DNA of 5,295 nt from Sphaerochaetaceae bacterium (GTDB lineage: Bacteria; Spirochaetota; Spirochaetia; Sphaerochaetales; Sphaerochaetaceae), in contig JAKSPF010000096.1 of the NCBI GenBank assembly GCA_024405065.1, positions 1-5,295 of the forward strand, in the 5' to 3' direction. Positions 1 through 5,295 of the stretch are shown here, in pieces (positions within the stretch are counted from its first letter, which is position 1; every line of letters begins with the position of its first letter). The notes under the pieces are model-generated. The model did no database searches. It worked only from the letters and a program-made list of their open reading frames with translations, and was not told where the DNA came from. The position numbers were made by a program, and so were the translations under genes.

Positions 1-1
1 T

Positions 2-322
2 TTTAATTACAAATCAGTAACCGACGTAGGATACTATCGCGGAGGAGACAAAGACAAAGAAATTGATATTGTCGTTCAATATGCACAAAACACATCTCCT
101 GTTATGGTAGAAGTAAAATATCGTGAAAACTCTTCTGTTTCGGAAAAAGATATGATAGTAGAACTTTCTTCCGAAACCCGACCGAATCTTGTCATTACCA
201 AAAGACCGGATGATTTCGGTATACAAGAATATGGAAACGGAAAAAGGATATACAAAATTCCTGCCCCTGTGTTTTTATATCTTTTAGGAGGAACTTGCAA
301 AACTATGCTTTGTGAAGATTGA
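2..322 (+). CDS. C-terminal fragment of AAA ATPase-type protein with DUF4143/DUF234-like nuclease-fold domain (5' end outside window)
   Basis: The reading frame is open from the window edge to TGA at 320-322, giving 106 residues of a gene that starts upstream. Visible residues 20-24 (EIDIV) and 36-40 (VEVKY) form the D...ExK core of the PD-(D/E)XK nuclease fold (D22, E37, K39), preceded by an aromatic YYR stretch. The tail has a hydrophobic strand (PNLVITK) and a closing IPAPVFLYLLG helix, as in the DUF4143 or DUF234 domain that ends many bacterial and archaeal AAA ATPases. In such proteins an N-terminal P-loop ATPase precedes this domain; that part is not visible here, so the full architecture is inferred. 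Cellular role is generally unknown. An ATG at 104-106 lies inside the conserved core and is not the true start. The fragment appears more AT-rich than the operon and converges on it, so it is a separate transcription unit. Confidence 0.8.
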   Translation, partial: FNYKSVTDVGYYRGGDKDKEIDIVVQYAQNTSPVMVEVKYRENSSVSEKDMIVELSSETRPNLVITKRPDDFGIQEYGNGKRIYKIPAPVFLYLLGGTCKTMLCED

Positions 323-532
323 GTTTGGATTTGCGAGGAAAAAATTGTTTTTTGTAACTGATGTAATACTTTGTGTATTATGAAGTTATCAAAAAACACG
401 TTTTTGACCGCAAAGGCAAATTCAAGATTTATGAAGGAGTTTTGAAAGTTCCTCTTAGGTTATGTAGAATCTCCGGAACACTGAAGTTACGCATCTGTCG
501 TTACTGACAGTACCGGTTCGCCTGCGGGATTG
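323..532. other. Convergent intergenic gap, no confident gene
   Basis: This 210-base gap separates the plus-strand fragment from the end of the deacetylase gene. It holds an A6/T6 inverted repeat (339-353), a 7-bp AT inverted repeat with a 5-base loop (389-407) and a 5-bp CTGTC/GACAG hairpin (496-511). None is a GC-rich stem followed by a clear T-run, so no standard terminator can be assigned to either converging gene. A plus-strand frame from GTG 373 to TGA 505-507 (44 residues) has no ribosome binding site or family I recognise, so it is not called as a gene. Confidence 0.6.
389..407. repeat. AT-rich inverted repeat, possible weak bidirectional terminator
   Basis: The arms TCAAAAA (389-395) and TTTTTGA (401-407) are perfectly complementary around the loop ACACG. 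It lies between two convergent genes, so a stem followed by U-rich sequence could in principle slow polymerase from either side. The stem is almost all A-T and would be weak; the call rests only on symmetry and position. Confidence 0.25.
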
Positions 533-1723
533 CTACCTTGCTTTCTTACCTCTGAGGATGATTGTGCAGATGTTCAGGTCGGAATCAAGTATGAGCAGAT
601 TTGCCTTTTTGCCCCTTGTAATCTGTCCTATATCCGTAAGTCCGTTGATTCGTGCCGGTGTGGCTGAAAGCATCTTCACCGCATCAACAATTCCTATGCC
701 GGCAACATTCACAGCAGTTTTCAGAAGTCTGTCCGCTGTTGCTATTGAACCTGCAAAACAGGTTCGCTCCGGAACCATTGCAACACCGCCTTCTATTATA
801 ACCCCTCTGCGTGAATCACCGTCTGTGTACGGAACAAACGAACCGTCCGGAACATCCACCCCGCAGTACCTTATTGCATCGGTAATCATTGAAATGTGAT
901 CTGCGCCTTTTATTTTGTAAATCAGTTGCAGAAACTCCTTGGGAAGATGTATGCCGTCCGTAATCATCTCCACGTCCATGTTGTCAAGCATCCATGCCGC
1001 TTCAACTATTCCCGCTTTTCTGTAAGCGCCTTCACGGTGATAAAACGAGCATGCACTGTAAAGGTGCGTTATGTGGTGATAACCGCATTCGTAAGCGTGA
1101 AGTACCTGTTCGTAAGTAGCATTTGAATGTCCTATTGAAGCAACAATACCTTTTTTTTCAAGGAATCTGCCAAAGTCCATCCCGCCGTTTCTTTCCGGCG
1201 CAGCAGTCCATTTTTTTATGTACGGAGCCATTTCAAGATACAGTTCTATTTCCCTGTAGTCCGGATCTCTGTATGTTGACGTATTCTGTGCACCGAGCGC
1301 AGCACCGCTGCAATACGGACCCTCCATGTGAATTCCGCCGAATTCGGGAATATCGTTTCTTTCCGCAAATACGGGAAGCAGACTTCTGAAATTTTCAAGA
1401 GACTTCACATACTGTTCATGTTTCACACTTGTAAGTGTGGGTAACATTGTAGTTGTACCGTGAAGAAAGTGATGCCTCATTGCCTCAAGAATACCGTCGG
1501 TATCCGATTCGGTAAAATCCTGACCTACCGCACCATGAACATGGGTGTCAACAAAACCGGGAGAAACATACTTTCCCTGCGCATCAAGGACTTCATCAAA
1601 ATGTCCGTCAGGACAGGTTCCGTCACCGAAGTCATCAATAAGTGAATTTTCAATCACCAGCCATCCGCTTCGGATAAGCCTGTCCGTAAGAATCAGACAG
1701 GCATTTTTTATAAGCGTTCTCAT
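533..1723 (-). CDS. nagA: N-acetylglucosamine-6-phosphate deacetylase family protein
   Basis: Predicted cytoplasmic amidohydrolase of 396 residues, the usual NagA length, which hydrolyses the N-acetyl group of GlcNAc-6-phosphate (or a related amino-sugar phosphate) to give glucosamine-6-phosphate and acetate. Landmarks in order: PGFVDTHVHG at 55-64 (HxH, H61/H63), IHMEGPY at 131-137 (metal ligand E134), SIGHSNA at 197-202 (H199), ITHLYSA at 218-224 (H220), ITDGIHLP at 254-261 (H259), ITDA with the catalytic Asp D282, and FAGSIAT at 323-329. The HxH pair is like B. subtilis-type enzymes; the E. coli enzyme, from memory, lacks it. Two pocket positions differ from E. coli: ALGAQN replaces the KGxHN segment, and HLYSA replaces HLFNA, so the exact substrate is uncertain. 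ATG at 1721-1723 follows AAGG (1730-1733) at 6 bases and starts one base after the preceding permease stop, implying translational coupling as the last gene of the operon. Confidence 0.9.
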   Translation of the reverse strand: MRTLIKNACLILTDRLIRSGWLVIENSLIDDFGDGTCPDGHFDEVLDAQGKYVSPGFVDTHVHGAVGQDFTESDTDGILEAMRHHFLHGTTTMLPTLTSVKHEQYVKSLENFRSLLPVFAERNDIPEFGGIHMEGPYCSGAALGAQNTSTYRDPDYREIELYLEMAPYIKKWTAAPERNGGMDFGRFLEKKGIVASIGHSNATYEQVLHAYECGYHHITHLYSACSFYHREGAYRKAGIVEAAWMLDNMDVEMITDGIHLPKEFLQLIYKIKGADHISMITDAIRYCGVDVPDGSFVPYTDGDSRRGVIIEGGVAMVPERTCFAGSIATADRLLKTAVNVAGIGIVDAVKMLSATPARINGLTDIGQITRGKKANLLILDSDLNICTIILRGKKAR

Positions 1724-1724
1724 T

Positions 1725-2558
1725 TTATCCCTTCACCGCACCTGCGGACATACCCTCAACAAGTTTATCCTGAAATATTGAGAAGACCACAATAGGCGGA
1801 ATGATTGAAAGCGTTATCGCCGCCGCAAGGACACCGTAGTTCCAATCTTCACTCTTCAAAAGTGTAAGTGCAACGGAAATGGGCATGATTGCATCCTTTG
1901 TGGCAAGAGTCTTTGCAATGGTATATTCACCCCACACATTGTAAAATCCCGACACCAGAACAATCACCAGTGCGTTACGTGCAAGCGGAAGCATTATATA
2001 CCACCACGTCTGAGGTACCGTACACCCGTCAATCTCCGCACTGTCCTCAAGTTCCTTTGGCATATCTATGAATGCACCCCTCATTATGAAAATTGAGAAC
2101 GGCAGAATACAAAGAAGATTGGGAAGAATTATTCCTATGTATGTATTCAGCAGTTTCAAGTCATATTCCATCATATAGATGGGAATAAGTATTGCCGCAA
2201 GGGGAAATGCGAGAATAAACAGAACCGTACCGAGAAGCGTAGAACTTCCTTTGAAAGGAAGACGTGCAAACGCATATCCGGATAATGCAGAAAGAATCAT
2301 TGTGATAAGCACTGAAGACAGGGTGATTATTATTGTGTTCAGATAATACTTCAGATATTTTGCTCCACGTGCAAAAACATAATCATAATTCACGGAAGAC
2401 CACTTTTTCGGGAAAAACGTTATCTCCTTTATTATCTCTGTGGATTCCTTGAAAGACGTAAAGATACAGAAGAAAATCGGGAAAATGCATATAAGTGAAA
2501 CCACAAGCAGAGCCGCAGTCACAAGAATTTTTGTTGAATTTTTCTGTTTCATCGGCAT
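1725..2558 (-). CDS. CUT1-type sugar ABC transporter permease, MalG family
   Basis: Inner-membrane subunit that pairs with the other permease to form the sugar channel. Numbered from a possible GTG at 2567, it has about six hydrophobic segments (roughly 12-37, 76-101, 110-133, 141-164, 197-217, 246-267). The cytoplasmic EAA loop that docks on the ATPase is at about 172-200 (ELEDSAEIDG...LPLA), and the C-terminus SAGAVKG is the classic MalG ending. Start choice: the longer frame opens with GTG at 2565-2567, but its GGAGG (2568-2572) abuts that codon with no spacer. The same GGAGG sits 9 bases before ATG at 2556-2558, so the 277-residue form beginning MPMKQK is preferred. That ATG lies one base after the upstream permease stop (TGA 2560-2562), so the two are probably translationally coupled. 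Substrate is inferred from the adjacent deacetylase gene. Confidence 0.93.
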   Translation of the reverse strand: MPMKQKNSTKILVTAALLVVSLICIFPIFFCIFTSFKESTEIIKEITFFPKKWSSVNYDYVFARGAKYLKYYLNTIIITLSSVLITMILSALSGYAFARLPFKGSSTLLGTVLFILAFPLAAILIPIYMMEYDLKLLNTYIGIILPNLLCILPFSIFIMRGAFIDMPKELEDSAEIDGCTVPQTWWYIMLPLARNALVIVLVSGFYNVWGEYTIAKTLATKDAIMPISVALTLLKSEDWNYGVLAAAITLSIIPPIVVFSIFQDKLVEGMSAGAVKG

Positions 2559-2559
2559 A

Positions 2560-3456
2560 TCACTCACCCTCCTTTTTTCCTATTTTCATGTTCAGGAAAG
2601 AAAATATCATCACAAGAACGGTGAGTATTATTGCCTGAGCAGAAGCATAGCCCATGTCAAAATTCTGGAACGCCGTATCGTAGATGTACTGATAAAGAAC
2701 TTTTGTTGCATTTGCAGGTCCGCCCTTTGTAAGAACATTGGGAGTCACAAAAAGTTTCAGACACTGGAGTATCGCCCAAATACCCACAACAACAAAGGTT
2801 TCTGCCAAATTAGGAATGATGACATAAATCAGCTTTTTCCACCCTACCGCTCCGTCAATTTCCGCAGCCTCAAACAAATCAGACGGGATATTCTGAAGAC
2901 CTGACAGAAACAGAATGGTACAGAAACCCATCTTGCCCCACACACTGACTATCATCACCCACCATTTTGCAGATGTTGCATCAGTAAGCCAGTTGTGAGT
3001 CCATGATGACAATCCAATACTCATCAGAAATTTATTGATAATCCCGAAGTTATCGGCAAGCATGAATGAAAAAAGAATACATATCAGCGATGCCGGAACC
3101 ACAATGGGAACAAATATTGCCGTTCTGAAAAACCAGCTGTGTTTTTTCTTGTAAAAAAGAAGCAAAGCAAGAGAAAGAGAAAACACAACAAGAAAAATAA
3201 ACATCACCAGCGTAAAAAACATAGTGTTTGCCAGTGAAGTAAGATAAACAGGATCACGGAACATTTTTACAAAGTTTCCGAAACCTGCAAATTTCATGTG
3301 ATAATCAAACGCAAAGTTATAGTCACACAGGCTCAAAACAAGCGTATAACCTATAGGGTAAATTACAAATACAAAAAGAATCACACAGGTAGGCAGAAGA
3401 AACAGCCTGCCCCACCTTTCACGAGCCTTCCTCCTTGAACTTATTGTTTCCTGCAT
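2560..3456 (-). CDS. CUT1-type sugar ABC transporter permease, MalF family
   Basis: Inner-membrane permease of 298 residues from the preferred start. A basic N-terminus (SSRRKARERW) precedes the first membrane segment at about 18-42, with others near 78-101, 111-134, 164-187, 220-237 and 272-290. The EAA loop lies at about 194-223 (LFEAAEIDG...IIPNLAE), and the late LTKGGPANAT...MGYASA stretch (242-273) is typical of MalF/UgpA-type subunits. A longer frame opens with GTG at 3490-3492, but that codon is inside a GC-rich hairpin and lacks a Shine-Dalgarno. ATG at 3454-3456 has AGGA (3464-3467) 7 bases upstream and gives a normal N-terminus, so it is chosen. It is second in the operon, 76 bases after the binding-protein stop; no ATPase gene follows. 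Confidence 0.93.
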   Translation of the reverse strand: MQETISSRRKARERWGRLFLLPTCVILFVFVIYPIGYTLVLSLCDYNFAFDYHMKFAGFGNFVKMFRDPVYLTSLANTMFFTLVMFIFLVVFSLSLALLLFYKKKHSWFFRTAIFVPIVVPASLICILFSFMLADNFGIINKFLMSIGLSSWTHNWLTDATSAKWWVMIVSVWGKMGFCTILFLSGLQNIPSDLFEAAEIDGAVGWKKLIYVIIPNLAETFVVVGIWAILQCLKLFVTPNVLTKGGPANATKVLYQYIYDTAFQNFDMGYASAQAIILTVLVMIFSFLNMKIGKKEGE

Positions 3457-3468
3457 AACACCGTCCTG

Positions 3469-3496
3469 AAAAGCCGGCACGCCGCAGCGCACCGGC
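3469..3496 (-). terminator. Intra-operon GC-rich hairpin with short T-run (leaky terminator or mRNA-stabilising stem)
   Basis: Read on the minus strand, GCCGGTGCGC (3496-3487) pairs over 10 positions with GCGTGCCGGC (3482-3473) around the loop TGCG, with two G-U wobbles, and TTTT follows at 3472-3469. It lies between the binding-protein stop and the permease Shine-Dalgarno. This is where ABC sugar operons often carry a stem that protects the upstream message or causes partial termination, so the binding protein is made in excess. The T-run is only four bases, so full termination is unlikely; the stem is seen, the function is inferred. Confidence 0.65.
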
Positions 3497-3532
3497 AGTT
3501 TAAATTAAGAAGCAAACAGTTGCTCTGAAAAT

Positions 3533-4816
3533 TTACTTCCTGACGGAAGCGGTAAGGTCAAGAATCTGATTTACAATCAGGTCTGCAGATGTCTTGGGAT
3601 CTACAAGTCCTTTCTGGAATATGGTATCAAGACCGGTAAGGAACTTCTGGGACTCCTCATAAGTATAGAGAATCCTTGCCTTATTCATTGAAGTTTCAAT
3701 GCTCTTCCAAAGCGGAGTTTCATCAAGAGCCTTCTTGAAATACTTTGAAATTACTGCCATCTTTCCGTATTCGGTGAATGCGTGAGTCTGGCTGTACTCA
3801 CCGTAAACTCCTTCTTTTATGAACTGACATGCAAGGTCTGCACTCTTTGATGCTTTCGGAATAACCATCTGACATCCGAAACAGTATGTACCGCCGTCTT
3901 TTCCGGGAACAGCCATAAGAGCAAGATTTTCGGCTCCGACTGTCTGGAGCGCTTCCATCCAACGTCCTGCAGCTTCATAGCACATTGCAATCTGTCCTGC
4001 TTTGAAACCGTTTCTTCCGCCCGCATTGTCAACAAATGTTGCCTGTGAAAGATATCCGTTCTGAATTCCTTTCTGCCACAGTTCAATCATGCGTTTCATC
4101 TGCGGATTGTTTACCTTGAAGGTAACTCCGTCTGCTTCATACGGATTGCCGAACTCAGCAATACAGGCACAACCGAGAATACCGTTGAGGTTGTTTCCGA
4201 ACTGTACTGAACCTCCAACCTGAGTAACCGTGCCCATTGCATCTTTCTTTGTGAGTTTTTCAGCAAAATCATAGAAATCATCCCAAGTCTTTATCGGAAG
4301 GGGTTCGCCTTTTGCATCTACAAGTCCTGCTTCCTTGAACATCTTTTTGTTAATTGAGATGGCATAGACTTCATAAATTGCAGGCAAACAGAACTGGGTA
4401 CCCTTTATAAGTCCGGTATCAAGAGTTCCGGGCTGGAAGTTTGTCTTGGGGAAGTCTTTGAAGAAGTTAAGGTCTTTTTCAAAGTCATAGATAAGTCCCT
4501 TTGCAGCATACTCTGAGGAATAAACACCTCCGTCAAGGAAAACAAGGTCAACCTCTGTATTGCCCTTTGACCAATCAAGAATGTAATTTCCCAATACCGT
4601 CTGATCTGCAAGCGTCACAAGTTCAACATCCACATCCGGATGTGCTGTCTTGAACGATTCAATTGCCTGTTCAAGGAAAATCTTGTTTATTTCCCATGAC
4701 TCTGCCGCAATGGTGAGTTTTCTTTTGCCTGAAGAAGCGGCTTCAGAAGAACCACCTGCAAATACTGTTGCAAGCACAAGACAGGCAATCAGAAACACTG
4801 CTGTGATTTTTTTCAT
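3533..4816 (-). CDS. Extracellular family 1 sugar-binding protein of the ABC importer
   Basis: Periplasmic solute-binding protein of 427 residues that captures the sugar and delivers it to the two permeases. Residues 1-20 are a signal peptide: MKK, a hydrophobic core, then TVFA before GGSSEAA, suggesting signal peptidase I cleavage after A20. No Cys sits at that cleavage point; a LIAC lipobox-like match ends at C12 but is too close to the N-terminus to be convincing. The mature part begins with strand KLTIAAES, followed by the family 1 pattern of an ASINKKMFKEAGL-like segment (152-165, here AISINKKMF...) and P..TWDDFYDFAEKL (174-188). Aromatic residues such as W41, W245, W286 and Y311 could stack on sugar. 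ATG at 4814-4816 has a perfect AGGAGG (4822-4827) 5 bases upstream. First gene of the operon. The ligand cannot be read from sequence; an amino sugar is inferred from nagA. Confidence 0.93.
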   Translation of the reverse strand: MKKITAVFLIACLVLATVFAGGSSEAASSGKRKLTIAAESWEINKIFLEQAIESFKTAHPDVDVELVTLADQTVLGNYILDWSKGNTEVDLVFLDGGVYSSEYAAKGLIYDFEKDLNFFKDFPKTNFQPGTLDTGLIKGTQFCLPAIYEVYAISINKKMFKEAGLVDAKGEPLPIKTWDDFYDFAEKLTKKDAMGTVTQVGGSVQFGNNLNGILGCACIAEFGNPYEADGVTFKVNNPQMKRMIELWQKGIQNGYLSQATFVDNAGGRNGFKAGQIAMCYEAAGRWMEALQTVGAENLALMAVPGKDGGTYCFGCQMVIPKASKSADLACQFIKEGVYGEYSQTHAFTEYGKMAVISKYFKKALDETPLWKSIETSMNKARILYTYEESQKFLTGLDTIFQKGLVDPKTSADLIVNQILDLTASVRK

Positions 4817-4821
4817 TTTTT

Positions 4822-4827
4822 CCTCCT
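4822..4827 (-). promoter_or_regulatory. Strong Shine-Dalgarno of the binding-protein gene
   Basis: Minus-strand AGGAGG lies 5 bases before ATG 4816. It is the strongest ribosome site in the operon, compared with AGGA, GGAGG and AAGG for the later genes, consistent with the binding protein being the most abundant product. Confidence 0.85.
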
Positions 4828-4834
4828 GATCCCC

Positions 4835-4857
4835 GAATTCCGTATTTCCGGCAATTC
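4835..4857 (-). promoter_or_regulatory. Leader hairpin just upstream of the Shine-Dalgarno
   Basis: On the minus strand GAATT (4857-4853) and CCG (4851-4849), with G4852 bulged, pair with CGG (4842-4840) and AATTC (4839-4835) around the loop GAAATA. It lies in the predicted 5' leader, 7 bases before the AGGAGG. Stability is modest, so it may protect the 5' end or do nothing; no riboswitch class is recognised. Confidence 0.35.
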
Positions 4858-4879
4858 AAGGTAATTTAGAATACAATTC

Positions 4880-4908
4880 AGTATCACACAGAGGATGTTC
4901 ACCGTCAA
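4880..4908 (-). promoter_or_regulatory. Predicted sigma70-type promoter of the sugar operon
   Basis: Minus-strand TTGACG (4908-4903, five of six -35 consensus bases) is 17 bases from GATACT (4885-4880, four of six -10 bases), with a TGT just before it giving an extended -10. Transcription would begin near 4873, leaving a leader of about 57 bases. It is the best-matching promoter I found in the gap. Confidence 0.65.
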
Positions 4909-5099
4909 CTTTTTTCGGCGCAGACTGTTTCTGTACAGACTGTGGCAGGCTGAATTGACATTTTGCGTCTTGAAGAACAGGTACTCACATCGGTATATTC
5001 TTCAACAGAAACAGGAGTTTTCATAGATGCTTTCATCATCACATCTTCCGCAAATTCGGCATACACAAAGGCATTCATTCTGCTTGAGATTCCGTTCAT
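4905..5099 (-). CDS. Doubtful small ORF, 64 residues, no recognised family
   Basis: A frame from ATG 5097-5099 to TGA 4905-4907 encodes a soluble-looking 64-residue peptide beginning MNGISSRMNAFVYAEF, with no membrane segment and a Cys-containing tail (TVCTETVCAEKS). In favour: it fills the space between terminator and promoter and contains runs of Glu, Asp and Ala codons that look gene-like. Against: only a weak GTGAG-type ribosome site, a stop codon overlapping the operon's -35 box, no visible promoter, no known family, and an overlapping open frame on the opposite strand. It could be a small unknown protein, a gene remnant or chance. Confidence 0.22.
   Translation of the reverse strand: MNGISSRMNAFVYAEFAEDVMMKASMKTPVSVEEYTDVSTCSSRRKMSIQPATVCTETVCAEKS
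4921..4943. promoter_or_regulatory. Operator-like site: palindrome flanked by direct repeats
   Basis: TCTGTACAGA (4930-4939) is a perfect 10-bp palindrome, and CAGACTGT occurs at 4921-4928 and again at 4936-4943, a 15-base period. The palindrome centre is about 61 bases upstream of the predicted transcription start, a common activator position. The protein that would bind is unknown, and the same bases lie inside a possible small ORF. Confidence 0.4.
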
Positions 5100-5149
5100 T
5101 GTCTCACTGATATGGTCTTCGGTTGCAAACAGAAAACGTACACAGACAA

Positions 5150-5186
5150 AATAACCGTTTCCCGCAGAAAACGGAAAACGGTTATT
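5150..5186 (-). terminator. Strong intrinsic-type terminator stem of the upstream gene
   Basis: On the minus strand the arms 5186-5172 and 5164-5150 form a 15-bp stem (AATAACCGTTTTCCG with CGGGAAACGGTTATT, one G-T wobble) around a 7-base loop, followed by TTGTCTGTG. It begins 23 bases after the stop of the upstream gene. The T-run is interrupted, so termination may be incomplete, but the stem is the longest in the window and insulates the sugar operon from its neighbour. Confidence 0.75.
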
Positions 5187-5209
5187 ACAGAGAAACCTGC
5201 AACCGGTTC

Positions 5210-5293
5210 TCAACCGCAGTTTTTTTTTATTTTTTCCCACAATCCTTCACGATAGACAGCACCGAGCGCTCTGTCGTAAAGTCCGTCACCGGG
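5210..5293 (-). CDS. C-terminal end of an unidentified upstream gene (5' end outside window)
   Basis: The frame entering from the right edge encodes 27 residues, PGDGLYDRALGAVYREGLWE followed by KIKKNCG, then TGA at 5210-5212. The amphipathic helix-like stretch, the basic tail and the strong terminator 23 bases downstream support this as a real gene end. A second open frame from the edge stops at TAA 5227-5229 but has less protein-like composition. The fragment is too short for family assignment; a sugar kinase or other sugar enzyme would suit the neighbourhood but nothing here proves it. Confidence 0.5.
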   Translation of the reverse strand, partial: PGDGLYDRALGAVYREGLWEKIKKNCG

Positions 5294-5295
5294 TC

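Larger units (their letters stand above)
4817..5209. other. Control region between the upstream gene and the sugar operon
   Basis: This 393-base stretch has no gene I can call with confidence. From right to left it holds the terminator stem of the upstream gene, a doubtful 64-codon minus-strand ORF (4905-5099), operator-like repeats (4921-4943), a sigma70-like promoter (4880-4908), a leader hairpin (4835-4857) and the binding-protein Shine-Dalgarno (4822-4827). Confidence 0.6.

Noticed and set aside
76..399. 107-residue minus-strand frame opposite the ATPase fragment
   Set aside because: The plus strand carries the nuclease-fold motifs; the minus frame has no recognisable features.
496..511. 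CTGTC/GACAG hairpin as the terminator of the deacetylase gene
   Set aside because: The stem is only 5 bp and no T-run follows on either strand.
558..1781. Several plus-strand open frames inside the deacetylase gene (558-899, 896-1126, 1123-1389, 1460-1645, 1545-1781)
   Set aside because: All are antisense to a gene with complete catalytic motifs, have no family-like sequence, and overlap one another.
2440..2904. 154-residue plus-strand frame across the permease junction
   Set aside because: It lies antisense to two well-supported permeases; its length reflects their codon bias, and it has no recognisable domain.
4963..5154. 63-residue plus-strand frame with a TTG start
   Set aside because: No ribosome site, a weak start codon and a stop inside the terminator stem; it is best explained as the opposite strand of the control region.
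5099..5240. Upstream extension of the small minus-strand ORF to 5240
   Set aside because: It would translate through the terminator stem and overlap the end of the upstream gene in another frame.
1..5295. CRISPR array, tRNA, rRNA, insertion sequence ends or transposase
   Set aside because: No regularly spaced repeats, no cloverleaf or rRNA-like stretch, and no transposase motif were found on either strand.

Overview
The window looks like chromosomal DNA of a spirochaete close to Treponema. The main clue is the sugar-binding protein's leader, which ends in the FAGGSSEA pattern common in treponemal solute-binding proteins. Moderate G+C and short gaps between genes fit, but the assignment is inference from sequence style and memory, not a database match.

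Layout, left to right. (1) Positions 2-322, plus strand: the 3' end of a gene whose product ends in a PD-(D/E)XK nuclease-like domain of the DUF4143/DUF234 type, normally the tail of an AAA ATPase. (2) Positions 323-532: a 210-base convergent gap with weak inverted repeats and no convincing terminator. (3) Positions 533-4816, minus strand: a four-gene operon transcribed right to left, encoding a family 1 sugar-binding protein, a MalF-type permease, a MalG-type permease and an N-acetylglucosamine-6-phosphate deacetylase (NagA family). (4) Positions 4817-5209: a 393-base control region with a strong Shine-Dalgarno, a leader hairpin, a sigma70-like promoter, an operator-like palindrome with flanking direct repeats, a doubtful 64-codon ORF and a strong terminator stem. 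(5) Positions 5210-5293, minus strand: the last 27 codons of an unidentified upstream gene.

How the genes work together: the binding protein captures a sugar in the periplasm and the two permeases form the channel of a CUT1-type ABC importer. No ATPase gene is present, so a shared MalK/MsiK/UgpC-type ATPase encoded elsewhere is expected. The co-transcribed deacetylase makes an N-acetylated amino sugar or its oligosaccharide (GlcNAc, chitobiose, GalNAc or similar) the likely cargo. ABC import does not phosphorylate, so a sugar kinase and a deaminase (NagB-type) must be supplied elsewhere.

The points most worth a second look are a GC-rich hairpin plus T-run between the binding-protein and permease genes, which suggests graded expression; a deacetylase with an HxH metal motif but altered substrate-pocket residues; and the operator-like palindrome centred near -61 of the predicted promoter. 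I see no clear sign of an undescribed defence or mobile system.
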